From Paramecium tetraurelia (taxonomy: Eukaryota; Ciliophora; Oligohymenophorea; Peniculida; Parameciidae), in the NCBI RefSeq assembly GCF_000165425.1, contig NW_001799288.1, forward strand, positions 337,067 through 401,066: 64,000 nucleotides of DNA, read 5' to 3'. Below are positions 37,256 to 54,191 of the stretch, in pieces (the stretch's first letter is position 1; the number at the start of each line of letters is the position of its first letter). Position numbers and translations under genes: made by a program. The notes beneath the pieces were generated by a model. That model had not been told where the DNA came from. It saw nothing but the letters and a program-made list of their open reading frames with translations, and ran no database searches.

Positions 37256-40200
37256 TCATTAGTATTTATCTTTGAAAAACCTAGTTGGAATTCCTTTTTC
37301 TGGGTTAATCTAATTTATATTTAATTTTTACTTTATAATACAATTTTTTACAAAAATCTTCTAATTAAGAGAAGGGAATTGAAATTGCTCCGAATCCAAT
37401 GTAATTTGCAACATTATTTAAAGCACTAGCAGGTAAGGCTGCTAATTATAATACTGCTGATGTGACTCCACACGTGAAATCATAACTTCCCTCAATTAAA
37501 CCATACAACTACAATATCATATTATTTATTACAAAGCCATTGTTTGAAACAAAGGGTTTACTAAACATATTAATTATGCCATCAGTAAATGAACTAGCAA
37601 CTTTAGTTATATCAAGAGTACTGTATGCTTAAAATATGATCCTAAAAGTAGATAATTATTAACTAATTAAAAACTAAATGAATTCTTATTTTGAGGTTGA
37701 ATTTTACTAATAAAAGTGCAATATCTGATTAGTTGCTAAAATTAAATTATTGAATGATCCAAGTTTTAAGACTTGAGTTTTAAATCCCTCGGCATCTAAA
37801 CCTTCTGAGTCAAATGAAACTATAAATTATATTGGAAATAATTCAACTTGTAAATTAAAAGGCTCTCCTTATTTTATAATTTCAAAAGATTCATCATCCT
37901 CTTCATTATTATTGGTAAATATACTATTTTCTTCCTTCTCTTTTTTTGAGAAGGATTTTAGTAATATTTGAAATTAATATCCCGATAAACATATCCTTAC
38001 AGGTTTTAATTATAATTTGAATACAAGGCTATTTTGATCAAATTACATTAATAAATCTAAAAATGGACTCTCCTTTATTAAATCATTTTTGGCTTCTTCA
38101 AATTCATTTAAGTCTTCCTCATCAAGCATATACTTAAATTTACTCTGCTAATGCAAATCTAATATATAAGCTCTACCTAATTTCAAATGACAACACTTAT
38201 CTCCCAATTTGCATTAAATATAATGTATGTTTAATTCAAATGAATGAGATTCAGTAGTTAGATTTAATTAATCACAGAATATTTCGAAAATTGTTGCTTT
38301 CATTTCAATTTTATCTATTTTCTCATAATTTTTCTTTTCATTAACCTAATCCTTTTTAAAATCTTTAGCTATGTGTTCAAAATGATCTATAAGATTGACC
38401 ACTATCTATTTAGAAATATGGAAAAATTGAATAGAATTGATTTTCATAACTTTATTATTTTGTAATTCAATTTTTTGAATCTGCCCTATTTTCTAGTATT
38501 GATTTAAATTTATTAATTCATCATTTCGAATAGCAGTATTATTATTTCGAAAATAATGCTAAATTTCTTCAATTTGAATTAAGTTATCCGTAATAAGTGT
38601 GTTATTAATTATGAAAATTGATCTTGTCCAAGATGGATATTATTCATTTGAGTATCTTAATTTCGCTTGTCTTTTTTTCTATAGGATAACTTCTTCATTG
38701 TAAAAAGGCAAAGCATCAATTATTATTTATTTAAAGGAAGTTAAAATTTATTTTTTTTCACCTTCTGGTTATTAAGGAGGATTCATCAATTATACTGACT
38801 TTATTAACCTTATTATACAGGAACTTAATATTTAAAAATTGAAATCTAGTAAGTTTAGTTTGAGAGCTGAGAATTCAAGTTTGATTCGATTTTATTTCAT
38901 TATTAGACTGAATACCCATTTATCTTAAACTTAATTCTGCAGCAATAATAAAGGATTATTTTTAAAAGAAGCATTTAAATCTTCTAATAATATAAAATGG
39001 TAATCAATAGTGAAATAATATTTGAATTGCTTGAAACAAAAAATTAGAGTATCAAATATCGTAGCTTCAATCGTTTTGATTTTAGTGGAAAAATAAATAT
39101 TTTATTGTTTTTTTTAATTGTTTTATTATTATTTCTAATTACCATTGAATACTTAGTTTAACTAAGCAATCATTGTATAGACATTATCTAATTAATCATG
39201 TTTTAAATAGACATTTTCCAATTCCAATTCAAAATGTAGCGCTTACCTTTATTTACATTCTTTCAAGTATTTAAGTATTTATGGTTTATTTTATTCGTCC
39301 AATTACTTTAATCTTTCAGTTGAAATTTTGAGTAATGATCCAAAATAACCACTCAAATTGTTTATTAATATTTAATTATCTACTCCAGAAATCCTTGGAC
39401 ATCCAAATTTGAATTAATTCTTATATTAATATGATGAGGATTGCTGTTTATCATCTTCTGGAGTGGTTATGAAAAAATCAAAAAATTTTAATTCCACATA
39501 ATCTTCATTTCCAGGTTGTAGAGTACTACTAATAATTGACTAGGATTCATTAACATGATAATAGGCAGAAAATTTCGTTTTAGATAGTTAGAATTTGCCC
39601 TTTGATATATTTTGATTTTTAGTTTTAGGCTAGTTATCATTGATAATATCAACAATGCTCATGATAAATTTAAGTTAATTTTAGTCTAAGATCAAGTTAA
39701 AAGGTGCCATATCCATATTAATGGTTTAATCCATAATTTCTAGTTTAATTGGACTAACAAATTGAATTTAGGATACAAATATAGTTGGTTCTTCAATTAG
39801 AATTTCGCAACCATCTTTAAATAAATCCTAACCAGAGTACTAATCTTTTCCTGTTTTCAAGATAATCTTGCATAAACACTTTTAATCTCCAATGATATCA
39901 AAATCTTATTCCACTTACTAAACTGAATCTCTTATGCTTTTGAATCTAGGGTCCAACTTTTATAACTCATAAATGAACGCAGAATTAACAAATATATTTA
40001 ATTTATTGTTATTTTTTATTGCTCTAATATCATATAATGAAATTGAGTAATAGTTTTCTAAATTAACCTTAAAGTATTGCTATTAATAATTAAATTCTTG
40101 ATCAACCTCAGTAGAGGTTATATACAGAATTAAACCTTTGAATGAAAAGTTCAAAAATTCTTATTATTCATTCATTTGTTTAACTGAAGAACAGAAATCT

Positions 40201-41333
40201 TAAATTTTAGTGTCTGAAATATCCTAAACAATAATTCTGCTCTCTTCAATTTCTTATATGAATGTATACTTCAAATTATATGATTTCTTAAAGTACTCTT
40301 CTAACATATATTTGTTTAAATTTATAGTTTTTCTAAGTTATTCTGATTATTAATTATGAAGATTTCCTGTCCTTAAGTCATTGGAGCTTAATTTTAAAAC
40401 TTCATTTAGAACAGTTTATCTTTATTCCAAAACTTATGCACTCTAAGCAAATAATGAAGATATTTAATCGATTTAACTTAAGGAAGCAACTATTTGAAGT
40501 TATTCAGCTTAAATTTTTATTTTTGGTTCTGTATTTTAAGTTAAAAAGACATCTAATTTTACAGCATTGTTTATTTAACCAATTTACTTATTTTCATCGA
40601 GATATAGTTTTATTTAATCAACAAATGCTAAAAAAAGAATTTAATTGCTATTTTAAGGTTTTTACATAGTGCAATCGATTTTATTGATTCGAAAGGATAT
40701 ATTAGATTCTGTATCTGGTTTTATTTTGCCTGTAAATTTTACCCTTAAATTTTAAATATCTATTTTAATATTCCCAAAAATGCTGTCAATTATTCTTAAA
40801 ATCTAAACAATTTTAGATGAAGGTTATTTTTGTTCATTTTATTGAGCTGGTGGAGTTATTATTTCTTCTTAAAAAAAGGTGTCGTCATTTTAATTCTAAA
40901 TTGAAAAATAATTATTACTAAGAATTCATTTTTTAGTTGCTCTATTTACTTTTGAATACTTTTGTTCATTATATCTTCAACTTCTAATGATTCTAAAGCT
41001 TCTTCTTATTTAATTTAAGTATTTAAATCCAAGGTTAAGTCAACATCACTCACTAGCAATTACAATTTTTCAAGCTTTATAAGTTCTATTTTTAAAGAAA
41101 AATAAAATACTAATGGAAAATTCTTTTAAGGTGTTTGTTTTCATCATTCCATTTAAATATTTTGTGTTTAATTTAACATTTGTAATTCCTTTATTTAAAT
41201 CTTTAATAGCAATTTTCTATTCAAAAATGTTTTCAAAATTATAGTCTATGATGGGTTGTAATGTTTTTTCAATAATTTTTGACTTTGCTTTGGTTGCTAG
41301 TCCTCCAAAGAAAGAAAAAATGGGTTCAAACAT
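37256..41333 (-). CDS. ATG2/VPS13-like bridge lipid-transfer protein
   Basis: Starts MFEPIFSFFGGLATKAKSK, then IIEKTLQPIIDYNFENIFEQ and VKLNTKYLN and VSDVDLTLDL, the pattern of a chorein-N domain that plugs one end of the lipid groove. The long middle is strand-rich, as in repeating-beta-groove proteins. The C-terminus has DGIINMFSKPF, LYGLIEGSYDF and GVTSAVLQLAALPAS, like the amphipathic helices of the ATG2 C-terminal region. A final 22-nt intron leads to PEKGIPTRFFKDK and TGA. ATG2 moves lipids from ER to growing autophagosomes. At about 1300 residues it is shorter than animal ATG2; VPS13-like or another family member is possible. Not all introns were mapped. Confidence 0.6.
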
Positions 41334-41647
41334 TTAATATATGTAAAAATAATTATATATTTTTGAATATTTGTATTTCTTTACAAATATTCAGCAATAT
41401 AGATTTGAATCTCTAAAACTATTACCTAAAAAGATTTTAATACTAATATTTATAGAATACTCCTATTTTCTATTAGTTTAAATGATAAATAATGCTTATC
41501 GTATGTAAACTGAAATATTGTAAATTCATCATATTTTTAATATATATTTTATTATTATATATATTTGATTTATAAATAACATTTGGAATTATGGATTATT
41601 TTAAGAGTTTGGAAATTCCAAAAAGTCCTTTAAAAATAAAAAAACAT
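41334..41647. other. Divergent promoter region
   Basis: 314 nt of AT-rich DNA between the start of the minus-strand ATG2-like gene and the plus-strand pirin gene; no coding frame. Confidence 0.5.
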
Positions 41648-42489
41648 ATGTTTTTATAAATATATTTGATGTTTATTCATATACCAGCGAAAGACTTGTA
41701 CGTTAGCGAACCTGATCCTCGCTATTTTGGGAACCCCAAAAACGATGATCCCAAGGTTAATTGGTTAAAGAGTAGATTCCACTTTAGTTTTGCAGGTATT
41801 AATTACAAATATTCAAGAATACCGTGATCCTTAGAATTAATAATTCGGTGTATTGAGAGTAATGAATGATGACTTAGTCTAACCTAACAGAGGATTTGGA
41901 GAGCATCCTCATTCAAACATGGAAATTGTTAGCTACATTGTTTAAGGAGAACTAACACATGGGGATTCAAAAGGAAATAAGGAATCACTCGGAAGAGGCT
42001 CAGCATAATATATGAGTGCAGGCTCAGGAGTATACCACTCTGAATTCAATTTATCAAAAAATGAAGTTTGCAGATTCATATAAATTTGGATTATGCCAAG
42101 ACAAACTCATACAAAAGTTTAATACAAGAGTTATAGAGGCTAGGATGGCTAAGCTGATAATAAGTGGTTCCATTTAGTAGGAGATTTGTAATAAAATTCT
42201 TAAGCTCCTGCTAAAATTAATCAAGATGCTAATATCTGGACAAACGAATTTACAACAGAATAAAGATTTGAAGTATTACTATATCAATAAATTATAGATC
42301 AAGGAAGGCAGGTAAGCTTACCTTCTATGTGTTGAAGGTTCTTTTGAATTGAATGTTGATGTATGTTTACCTTTGCAAGATGTCAAAAGCTAATTAGTAA
42401 ATTAGCATGATGGAGTGAAGGTATTCAAAAGCATCATTCTCAAACCAAAAGGCAAAGCTCATGTCTTATTGATTGAGATGAATAAGTGA
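41648..42489 (+). CDS. PIR: Pirin family cupin protein
   Basis: 264 residues after introns 41796-41817 and 42273-42297, which keep the frame. The N-terminal cupin has PNRGFGEHPHSNMEIVSYIVQGELTHGDSKG, carrying the metal-binding histidines (HPHxxxE, then H), and then GSAQYMSAGSGVYHSEFN, another expected metal ligand. The second cupin half gives EIKEGRQAYLLCVEGSFEL. Pirins are iron-binding proteins with quercetinase or co-regulator roles. An alternative start is ATG 41669, which removes seven residues and fits the family better. Confidence 0.92.
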
Positions 42490-42552
42490 TTAACATCACT
42501 TGGTGATATATATATATATATAAGTATCAAATTATAAATATTTCATTTTATA

Positions 42553-46154
<3,602 letters not shown>

Positions 46155-46230
46155 TCTGATATTAACTTAAATATATAAATATTTATCATATAAAATTATT
46201 TATTTATTCATCTTTCTCCTCTTTTTCTTC

Positions 46231-47008
46231 ATTAGGTGGCATAGATCATCAAAATTGCTTTGAAATAATTATAATTCTGCATTTCGCCTTAATCTTATTC
46301 TTATCTTTCTTATTGATTTAACCGTTTCAATCTTTATGTTTCCTTCTCTTTATCTAAAACTAAATTTGGTGTAATTTGACTTTATTTTATTACTATATTA
46401 TATTGCTCTAACCTTAGTTCAGTTTCCCATAATATATTCAATCCTAACATGACTTTTCTTAATTATGGATTTAGATATAATTTATATATTTAAAGAAACA
46501 ATCATCTCCATCATCCTTATCCTTCATCAACTATGAGATTTTAATCTAATGATTTCACAAATACAATCTATCTTTTATATTTTATTTATATTTTACAATT
46601 TTTTTCTAATAACACTCAAATCATCAAACAATTTTCTCTTTTATTTTTATTGGCAGTTGGAAAATTGGTTCTATCTTTAAAATTATCATGAGAATAATTT
46701 AAACAATTAGGAAGGATCTTTAAATTGATAATTACAATTTATTATCAGAATCCTTCGATATATTTTAATTATCAGACTAATTTATTCACTTTCTATTAAT
46801 TTTTGATCAGTAATTTGCGTTCTACTAATTATTTAATTAATTTTTCTTATTTTATTTTATATTCTTCTTTAATTAACTGTCTCTCTAACTCTATTTCAAA
46901 GCATTTTTGCAGCTTCTACAATATTACATAGATCAAATAAAATTGATAAATCTTTACTTATTCTTCCTTATCAAATTATGTTCTGTATATTTATTCAATT
47001 TCGATCAT
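46231..47008 (-). CDS. Hypothetical coiled-coil protein, exon structure uncertain
   Basis: Opens MIEIEQIYRTQFDKEE and continues as a Lys/Glu coiled coil (LQKCFEIELERQL...). Further exons read KRKLFDDLSVIRKKLQ and ETELRLEQYNIVIKQ...LDKEKETQRLKR before a stop at 46231 (or 46186 in another frame). Several frame changes need small introns that I could place only partly. No domain recognised. Confidence 0.45.
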
Positions 47009-47275
47009 GTATTTTAAAGAGATATGACAGGTATCCACTTTTTGTTGAAAAGTAATTATAAAGTGTGAATATCTATGTAAATTTATTATTTATTATTTTC
47101 GGTTATATTATTCTCTTTACCTCTATCATGTTAAAAGAATATCTGAATCTCAAATAGAGTTTTATTCATTATTATGAATCTAGTTTTCAAAATATCTTGT
47201 GGCAATTTGTTAATTGATTTTGGTATCAGAATAATATAAATACATTAATTAAATATACAGAGAGAATTCATTATT

Positions 47276-49635
47276 ATGTAGAGGACATAATCAAATGTTT
47301 CTATTTTGAATGCATGGTTCAATTTGGAGAAGGCTTTGATTGATGCTTAAGTGCCTGAAAATGAGCAGGTTGCAATAATTTCAAGGCCACCTACATCAAA
47401 GATGATGAGAGATTATTCAAATTATCACTCAGTATGAGAATGGTTTGAACTTTAGCAACAAAGGGCTTAATCATTAAGACCTTTGACTGGACTGACAAGA
47501 CCTTCAACTGCAATAACAATGAAGAAGCCTGTTGAATATTAAGAGAAAACAGCAACAATTTAATAATCTTAAAGAAAGATTTTCAGAAAGAAAGTGAACC
47601 AAAGACCCTATAAAAAGTATGGTTTCGATAACATTCATATTCAAAAGTAATATTGAGTATAATTATAGGGAAGAATAGGAAGGGGATATTTCAGAAGAGG
47701 AACTGAATTCATCAACAGTTATACACACTTTAGATGTAGATTAAATAATAGATTTATACAATAGTAAGTGTAAAGATCGTGAACTTGAATATTAACCAGA
47801 ACATGGTGTTCTATTTATCGAAAAGTTTAAGAAATTATGCATAGATGAGCAATTCATTTGTGAAGACAATTAACTAGGTTTGGAGAGTGCCAAAACAATC
47901 AGAGACATCCTACTCTATAACAATCATTTCTCTACTTTGAGATTAGCAAGAAATTCAATAGGAGACGAAGGTCTTGTAGAGTTGTTAGAGATGTTGAAAG
48001 TCAATAACAATATAGTTCATTTAGACTTATCAAGTAACAATTTAACAGCAGATGGCGCTTTTTATTTATTTAATGAGTTAGTCCCTTTACATTCGATTAT
48101 CTCTATTGAATTATCAAGTAAAGATGGTTTGAATAGAAACAAAGTATCTGTCAAAGGATGTGAACCAATTGAAACTATTTTAAAATACAATCATCCTCTT
48201 CAATTTCTAGGTTTGAGAGGTACTTCAATCTAGAATGCAGGATTTGAATGCATTCTATCTGGATTGTAAACAAACAATACATTAACCTACTTGAATGTTT
48301 CTAACAATGATCTAAATGAGGAAGCTTGCAATTATATGGTTTAATATATTTCAGTTTGTAATCTGGTTGAATTAGATTTAAGTTACAATCCTTTGGGTAA
48401 TAATGGAATGGACTATTTGTCAAGGATATTTGATAAAGGCAGTTTTATGTTAAAAAAATTAAATTTGGCAGGATGTGAAATCAAATCATTAGGCATTTTG
48501 AAATTTTTTCAAAGTTTATCTGTGAATCGATTTTTGGAAAAGTTGATTTTAGATGAAAATCACTTTTCTGGAAATGGAGTCAATGAAATTGAAAATGTGT
48601 TGACATCCAGAATACCATTGGCTTACCTATCAATGGCTAAATGTAGTATTAATGCAACAGGAGCTGAGTTCATAGGCAATGGAGTAGAAAGAAATAGAAC
48701 ACTTAAAACACTTATATTAAGGGATAATAGATTGACTGATGTAGGGGCTGAATGTATATTTAAAGGACTATTTTTTGAGAAGTTAGATTTGAAGAGATGC
48801 AATCTTACTGATAAATGTGTACTGGGTTTATGCAGTATGATTAAACAAAGTACTTAATTAACAACGCTATTGCTACCTGATAATGGGTTTCATGATTCTT
48901 CAGGAATTGTAATATGTGAAGCTATTAGAGTGAATTCATCAATGTAATTATTATGGAATAATTAGATTAAATTTAGATATATGTGAAAACCCTTTGAGTT
49001 ATAAATACATTGATTAAATTAATAAGGTTATTGAAACCAATAGATTGAAATATGAATTGGATAGAGTTCCTATGTATAAAAGAGAGATTGTTAAACTTAA
49101 TAACATTATCTAATAAAAGCCAACTTTGGAAAAAGATTAAAATGAAAATCAATAAAAAAAAGCAAGATCTCTTTAAACATTGGAAAAAACAATTGAAGAA
49201 AAAAACAGAGTTAAGATTGAACAAATATAAAAGACTACTGACATGGATGCTAGATTAATATAAATATAATAATAATCAAGGTAAATGGATATTGACAAAA
49301 TTAAATTTGATAATGAATCCAATATATATTTGATTAAGATGGATGATGAGATGAATGAGTATCAAAAGAAAATGTCTGAATGTCATTAAGTAATTACTCG
49401 TTTAGAAAAAGAAATAAGGGGTTTAAAGGATTAGAGACATGTTCGGAAGGGCCAAATCGACTCTAGATTGGAAATGCTAAGACAATTAAACAGAGCGGAA
49501 GAAAGAGCACTTTAGAGAGCAGAAATTGAGAAAAAACAATTAGAAGAAAGGATAAAGGCCATGCAAGGGAAGGAATCCATTACTAGTAGAAGGAAAACTA
49601 AGTAATTGTCTTAAATTATTTAATAAAAATAATGA
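47276..49635 (+). CDS. Leucine-rich repeat protein with C-terminal coiled coil
   Basis: Three introns (24, 22 and 22 nt) keep the frame. A basic, Ser/Pro-rich N-terminus is followed from about 47880 by at least nine LRRs of the ribonuclease-inhibitor type (for example LRLARNSIGDEGLVELLEML, IVHLDLSSNNLTADGAF). After the LRRs a long coiled coil begins near 49010 (ETNRLKYELDRV...). LRR plus coiled-coil proteins are common in cilia and basal bodies; this role is inference. The stop overlaps the next start codon as ATGA. Confidence 0.8.
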
Positions 49636-51173
49636 ATAAAAAATATACATCTTCCAACTTAAATCCGAAGGTCTTAGACGATAGAGACGAAATTAATTTT
49701 GGAACTTCCCTTATTGATGTAATTATAGATTAGAATCTTTTTTAATATCTAATATCCTTTCTTGATACTACAAGTCTCATTAATTTTTAGCTATCATCAA
49801 AAGTGTTTAAAATCAGACATTGGAAGAATAACTTTAAGAAATTTATATTTGGAAGAGTATGCAAGCCATTGGATCATAGATTAATCTCTTAATTCATCAT
49901 CGATCAAAGGTGTAGTTAATTTATTTTCTGGGATTGGGTAATTGATTTTAAAAGGTTAAACTTATAATATTCTCAACAATATAAGTAGTATTCATGTCAG
50001 CAATCAGTTGAAGCAACTAATATATAAAAAGATATTGATAGAACCTTCTCATAACATTAGTACTTCAAACAAATTCATAATCGACAAAGATTGCAAAGAA
50101 TTCTTATAGCCTTATCTAAAATACAAGAATAAATTGGCTATATTTAAGGATTCAATTAAATTGCAGGTTGTTTCCTAATAAATGGTCTAAATGAACAACA
50201 AACATTTTGGATAATGTATTATATTTTAAAGAAAATGAAATATTCTACAATTTTCGAAGATTAATTTAATGAACTTAAATTTTTGAATTTTACTGTTGCA
50301 GTTTTTCTAAGGAATTATGTTCCATTTTTATCTGATGAATTTGTAAATATTTTCATTTATTTAGTTATAAAACAAAATAGACATTGGAATCATAACAACT
50401 AGATGGTTTTTGGTGATCTTTGGCTATGATTTACCTCAGTAATTAGTAATAATATACAAATATCTTAGTTAATTTAAGTTTGGAATATGTTCTTATTAAA
50501 AGGCATAAAAATATTAATACGAGTCTCAGTGGCTATTTTTAAATTAGTTTCTGAATCTTAAGGAATAGATGATTTATATGAATTGCTCAAAGAAAATTTA
50601 TTTGATCTCCTAGAAACTAATGTTTAATTGCAACAGAAGTTGATTGAATATTTCTTAACCATCAAAATAACCAATCGTTTAATAAGAGAATTAAGATATA
50701 AATTTGAGACTGGAGATGAATCACTAATTCTCTCATTTGATTCTGACTAAAAAAAACATTATTGGAGAAAAGGTGCTGATGGTGCTCGAAGTTTAATTAG
50801 CTCATTTAATGAGATAATTAGTGAAATTTAAGAAGAAAAAGATGCATGCTTTTAGCGATCTTAATTGTTCATGAATGCTTTTTTTCCTAAGTTGATAAAC
50901 AAAAATTATTTAGAAAGTTCAGAAGGCAAAAAGAACGTATCTATTAAAATTGAAAAATAACCTTAGCTGATCAAAGGATAAATTATATCTTAACAATTTA
51001 ATCTATCGATTCCATAATCTGCTAATGGAGATTAAGTAATGATTTTCAATAATTAGGAATCTAACATATATGCAGATGAACTCTAGAGTAGAATGAGTCC
51101 AAAGGAAGATGAATCTATAGAACTTGAATGTACTCCAGAAAAAATATTCAAATTTTCTAATAAAAAAAGATGA
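49632..51173 (+). CDS. TBC-domain Rab GTPase-activating protein
   Basis: Introns of 22 and 23 nt keep the frame. The TBC catalytic fingers are intact: IQKDIDRTF (IxxDxxR arginine finger) and YIQGFNQIAG (YxQ glutamine finger), then FWIMYYILKK, TRWFLVIFGYDLP and VWNMFLLKGIKILIRV. The N-terminal 120 residues include a possible F-box-like stretch (LISFLDTTSLINFQLSSKVFK) before the TBC domain. TBC proteins stimulate GTP hydrolysis on Rab GTPases in membrane traffic. Its start codon shares three bases with the upstream stop, so a different start is possible. Confidence 0.85.
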
Positions 51174-51651
51174 ATTAATTTCATATTTTAATATTTTACT
51201 AATTCTATCCAATTATTAATCATTTAATTAAATAATTCAAAGGAAAATATAATTATTTGGAATAGATTGACTTGAAGTTATATGTTTCTATTGTAAAATT
51301 AATATATTATAATGAATTTATATTTAAATTATATATTAATTTTGGATGGAAAAGATAGATTTCTTAATAGTTTTAAATTTAGAAGGTTCCTTCAAAATAT
51401 CATTAAGACAATGCCATTCTTGTTTCCTTTATCCGTGTTTTATATATATATATATAGAAATAGAATAAATTTAGCTTCTCTTATAGATTATGCTATATGT
51501 TCCATTAACTTAATAGTAAACTCATTAAAATAAAAAGAAAATGATCTTGTAATCTTCAAAATTTGAAGAAGATTGTAAATATACAAATATTCTAAAATAT
51601 AAATAGCTAAAGGTGTTAATTTTAATTTTAAAATAAATATGCATAAACCTC
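51174..51651. other. Convergent intergenic region with a short TA microsatellite
   Basis: 478 nt of AT-rich DNA with a TA run near 51441-51455. Open frames on both strands are short and not convincing. Confidence 0.5.
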
Positions 51652-52231
51652 TCATTACTATGATGATTGTTGTTAAAATAATTATTATTGTTATGACAAT
51701 GGGATTTTATATTGACAATCTTGCTTCTTACCCTATTCTAAGATGGTATGTTCAGTTTCACAAATACCGCATAATATTTTTCTATTTGGACTTAATCTTA
51801 AAGTTTTCTTACATACATTTGATTTATGTCCAACTTCCTAACAAGATTTACAGATGACTGGTTTAACATTTATTTCACTTTATTTGAATGTAGCTTATTC
51901 TTATTTTAATTTTGAGTAAAATTTTTCTGTAAATTTGAGTTCTTAAGTTCTATCATTCAAGTCGAATAATTTGACATGTTGCATTTTACATTCAGGTCCA
52001 TCCTTACAAAATCCATATACATAATCCATGCATAATTTCCTTACTATGTGTTTTCTAAAAGTTTTGATACAATTTTAACTTATCACATGAAGGACCCAAA
52101 TAACAAAATCCTTTGTCATAATCAGGACATGGCCAATATTTATGTTCTAATGTGCATTGAGGTTTAATGCAATTATCCTTCTAAAATTCCATACATAAGG
52201 GCTTGTCTTTCGAACCTGTAGGATTGAACAT
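51652..52231 (-). CDS. CPSF4: CPSF30/Yth1-like CCCH zinc-finger protein (pre-mRNA 3'-end processing)
   Basis: 184 residues after one intron (52055-52079). Three CCCH fingers: CMEFQKDNCIKPQCTLEH (C-X7-C-X4-C-X3-H), CPDYDKGFCYLGPSCDKKH, and CMDYVYGFCKDGPECKMQH preceded by the characteristic KHIVRKL. A CCHC zinc knuckle follows (CKSCQEVGHKSNVC), as in CPSF30, then a Gln-rich end. CPSF30 with WDR33 recognises the AAUAAA poly(A) signal. Animal CPSF30 has five CCCH fingers, so this is a compact or partial homologue. An in-frame ATG at 52267 overlaps the neighbouring stop, but MFNPTGSKDKPLC (52231) is the likelier start. Confidence 0.85.
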
Positions 52232-52263
52232 AGAAATATTAATAATTTAATTAGTATAATTAA

Positions 52264-54094
52264 TCATTTTTTTTTTTTTACTTTTCTATCATTTAAAGAG
52301 CCCAATAACATCCACATATTCTCGTCATTTGGATAACCAATAACTGGATAGTCAGAATGCATTTCTTCCTTGATTTAAGGTAGTTAATCTTGAATTAGAA
52401 TTGATTATTACAAATGGATGGCAATGATTATTTATGTGGCTACTATTATGGGGGAAATAAAACATCAAGTGTTAATTTGAATGCGTCATCTAGCATTCTA
52501 GGAATATACATTTTTAATAATGGGCTTGATTCTTCTATGCATGGATTTGTATTAACTTCTATTAACCACACTTCTTGATCTGCATCCAAAATAAAATCAA
52601 ATCCAAAAATCTCAAAGCAATACTTTCGGTCTTCAAAATTAATTTTACTGCGAACTGAATTAAAAACCATCCATATTCTTTCTTTCATTTTGTTTATAAG
52701 CTTAAAATATTAATTATTTTACATCCTCGACATTACATACAATGTTTTATGATTTCAAATATTCTTAATAGTTTTTGAATGATAACTGATTACCATCTTC
52801 GAATTCTCCGTAATTTTTTGAATACTTTTAAATTGCATTATTTGTTAGATGAACAAAAGTATTCTCTATGTTATAGGTGAAATCTTCAGAGGATGTTCGA
52901 ATGTATCCTTCTTAAAAGAAATATGTATCCAACTCTTGAGTCACTAATCCCCATACTCTTATGTCAAATTTTCTTTTATTAATCAAGGCTGGTCTTTCAA
53001 TATATTTTTGAATAACAAATGATTGAGATTTTATAATGCAAGGTCCTGATGGCTATTATCTAATATATTAATTTGGATCTTTTTTCGTTCCTTATGCACT
53101 TTAAACCTACTTTGGTGGATCCTCCTCCCCAGAAGATTCATCCTTTTAATTCAGAGTTTTTTCTTTTAAACCTTCTTAAAATTCAGATACTAATTTAACT
53201 AAAGTTTCTAGGTTATCAAATATTTAAATTCCTCTTCCTCTATTTAAAAAAGTAGGCTTTAATAACCACATATAAGTTGAATCTTCTGACAGAAAGGTAT
53301 TATTCATTTGAATTTTTTGAAATTAGGAACTTGATTCCCTTTAATAAGAATTACAGAAATTTCCTCTCAATCTTCTTTTAACATCAAGCATTTATTTGGC
53401 TTATGGCTTTTTAGGGGCAAATTGTTCATAAGTCTTAAGGAATTGAGTAATATTTTAGTCACAATTCTCATCGCTAAAATCAATCACAAAGGTTAATGGA
53501 GTATAATCAAAAACATTCAGTTTATGTTTCTAAAAATATACTTATTTTTACTTCACAGTATTAGGAGAGATTCTTAATTAGATATGATTTATTTGATATT
53601 TCTCTATGATGTTCAAAATGATTAACAAGTTATTTGTAATTTTAACTTACAATCAATCTTTCATATCTGTAACCTCTTTCACTTTGTTACCATTTAAAAT
53701 TAACAAACATCGAACTAGAGTCAGTGGTTTCTTTCCATTAAGTCCTTTTTGACATCACTCTTTTAACTAGAGCTTCATTGTTGCCCCATCCGACATAATA
53801 CTATTTGAATTATTTTTATTTATTTACTTTTAAACCAAAATCTTACGGAGCTGGTTTGAACTGATTTCTTTTTTTGGAAAAACTAGTTGATTTAGGATTT
53901 AATTTTCTGGTCACATTAGGCAATTACTCTTGTTTTTATTAAACTCTCTCTTTTGTTTTGCTCTTTTTATGTTGTAATTGTGATTAAGTAAATTGAGGTT
54001 TTATTTATGGACTTTAAGACTTGAATTTCGTTTCAGTTTTATTGCGTGGTCTCCTATTTTCCACTGTTATGGTTGATTCTTCGGACAAATTCAT
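52264..54094 (-). CDS. Tubulin tyrosine ligase-like protein (TTLL)
   Basis: Basic, Ser/Gln-rich N-terminus, then TTLL motifs in order: [15 protein letters not shown] (ATP-grasp lysine and glycine loop), [33 protein letters not shown], then [11 protein letters not shown] and [13 protein letters not shown] (metal/ATP ligands), and [13 protein letters not shown]. The last exon after a 23-nt intron ends [14 protein letters not shown]...KKKK. TTLLs add glutamate or glycine chains to tubulin tails, which Paramecium cilia carry heavily. Glutamylase versus glycylase cannot be told by eye. Confidence 0.88.
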
Positions 54095-54191
54095 GATTAT
54101 AAATTCTGAAAATAATTATTTATATTATAACTTTTAGCATATCTAAAATTTAACATATGTAAAAGATATGTATTTAGATTAATCAAGACAC

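Noticed and set aside
51639-51857. A 72-codon hydrophobic plus-strand ORF
   Set aside because: Antisense shadow of the CPSF30-like gene, whose zinc-finger cysteines are unmistakable on the minus strand.
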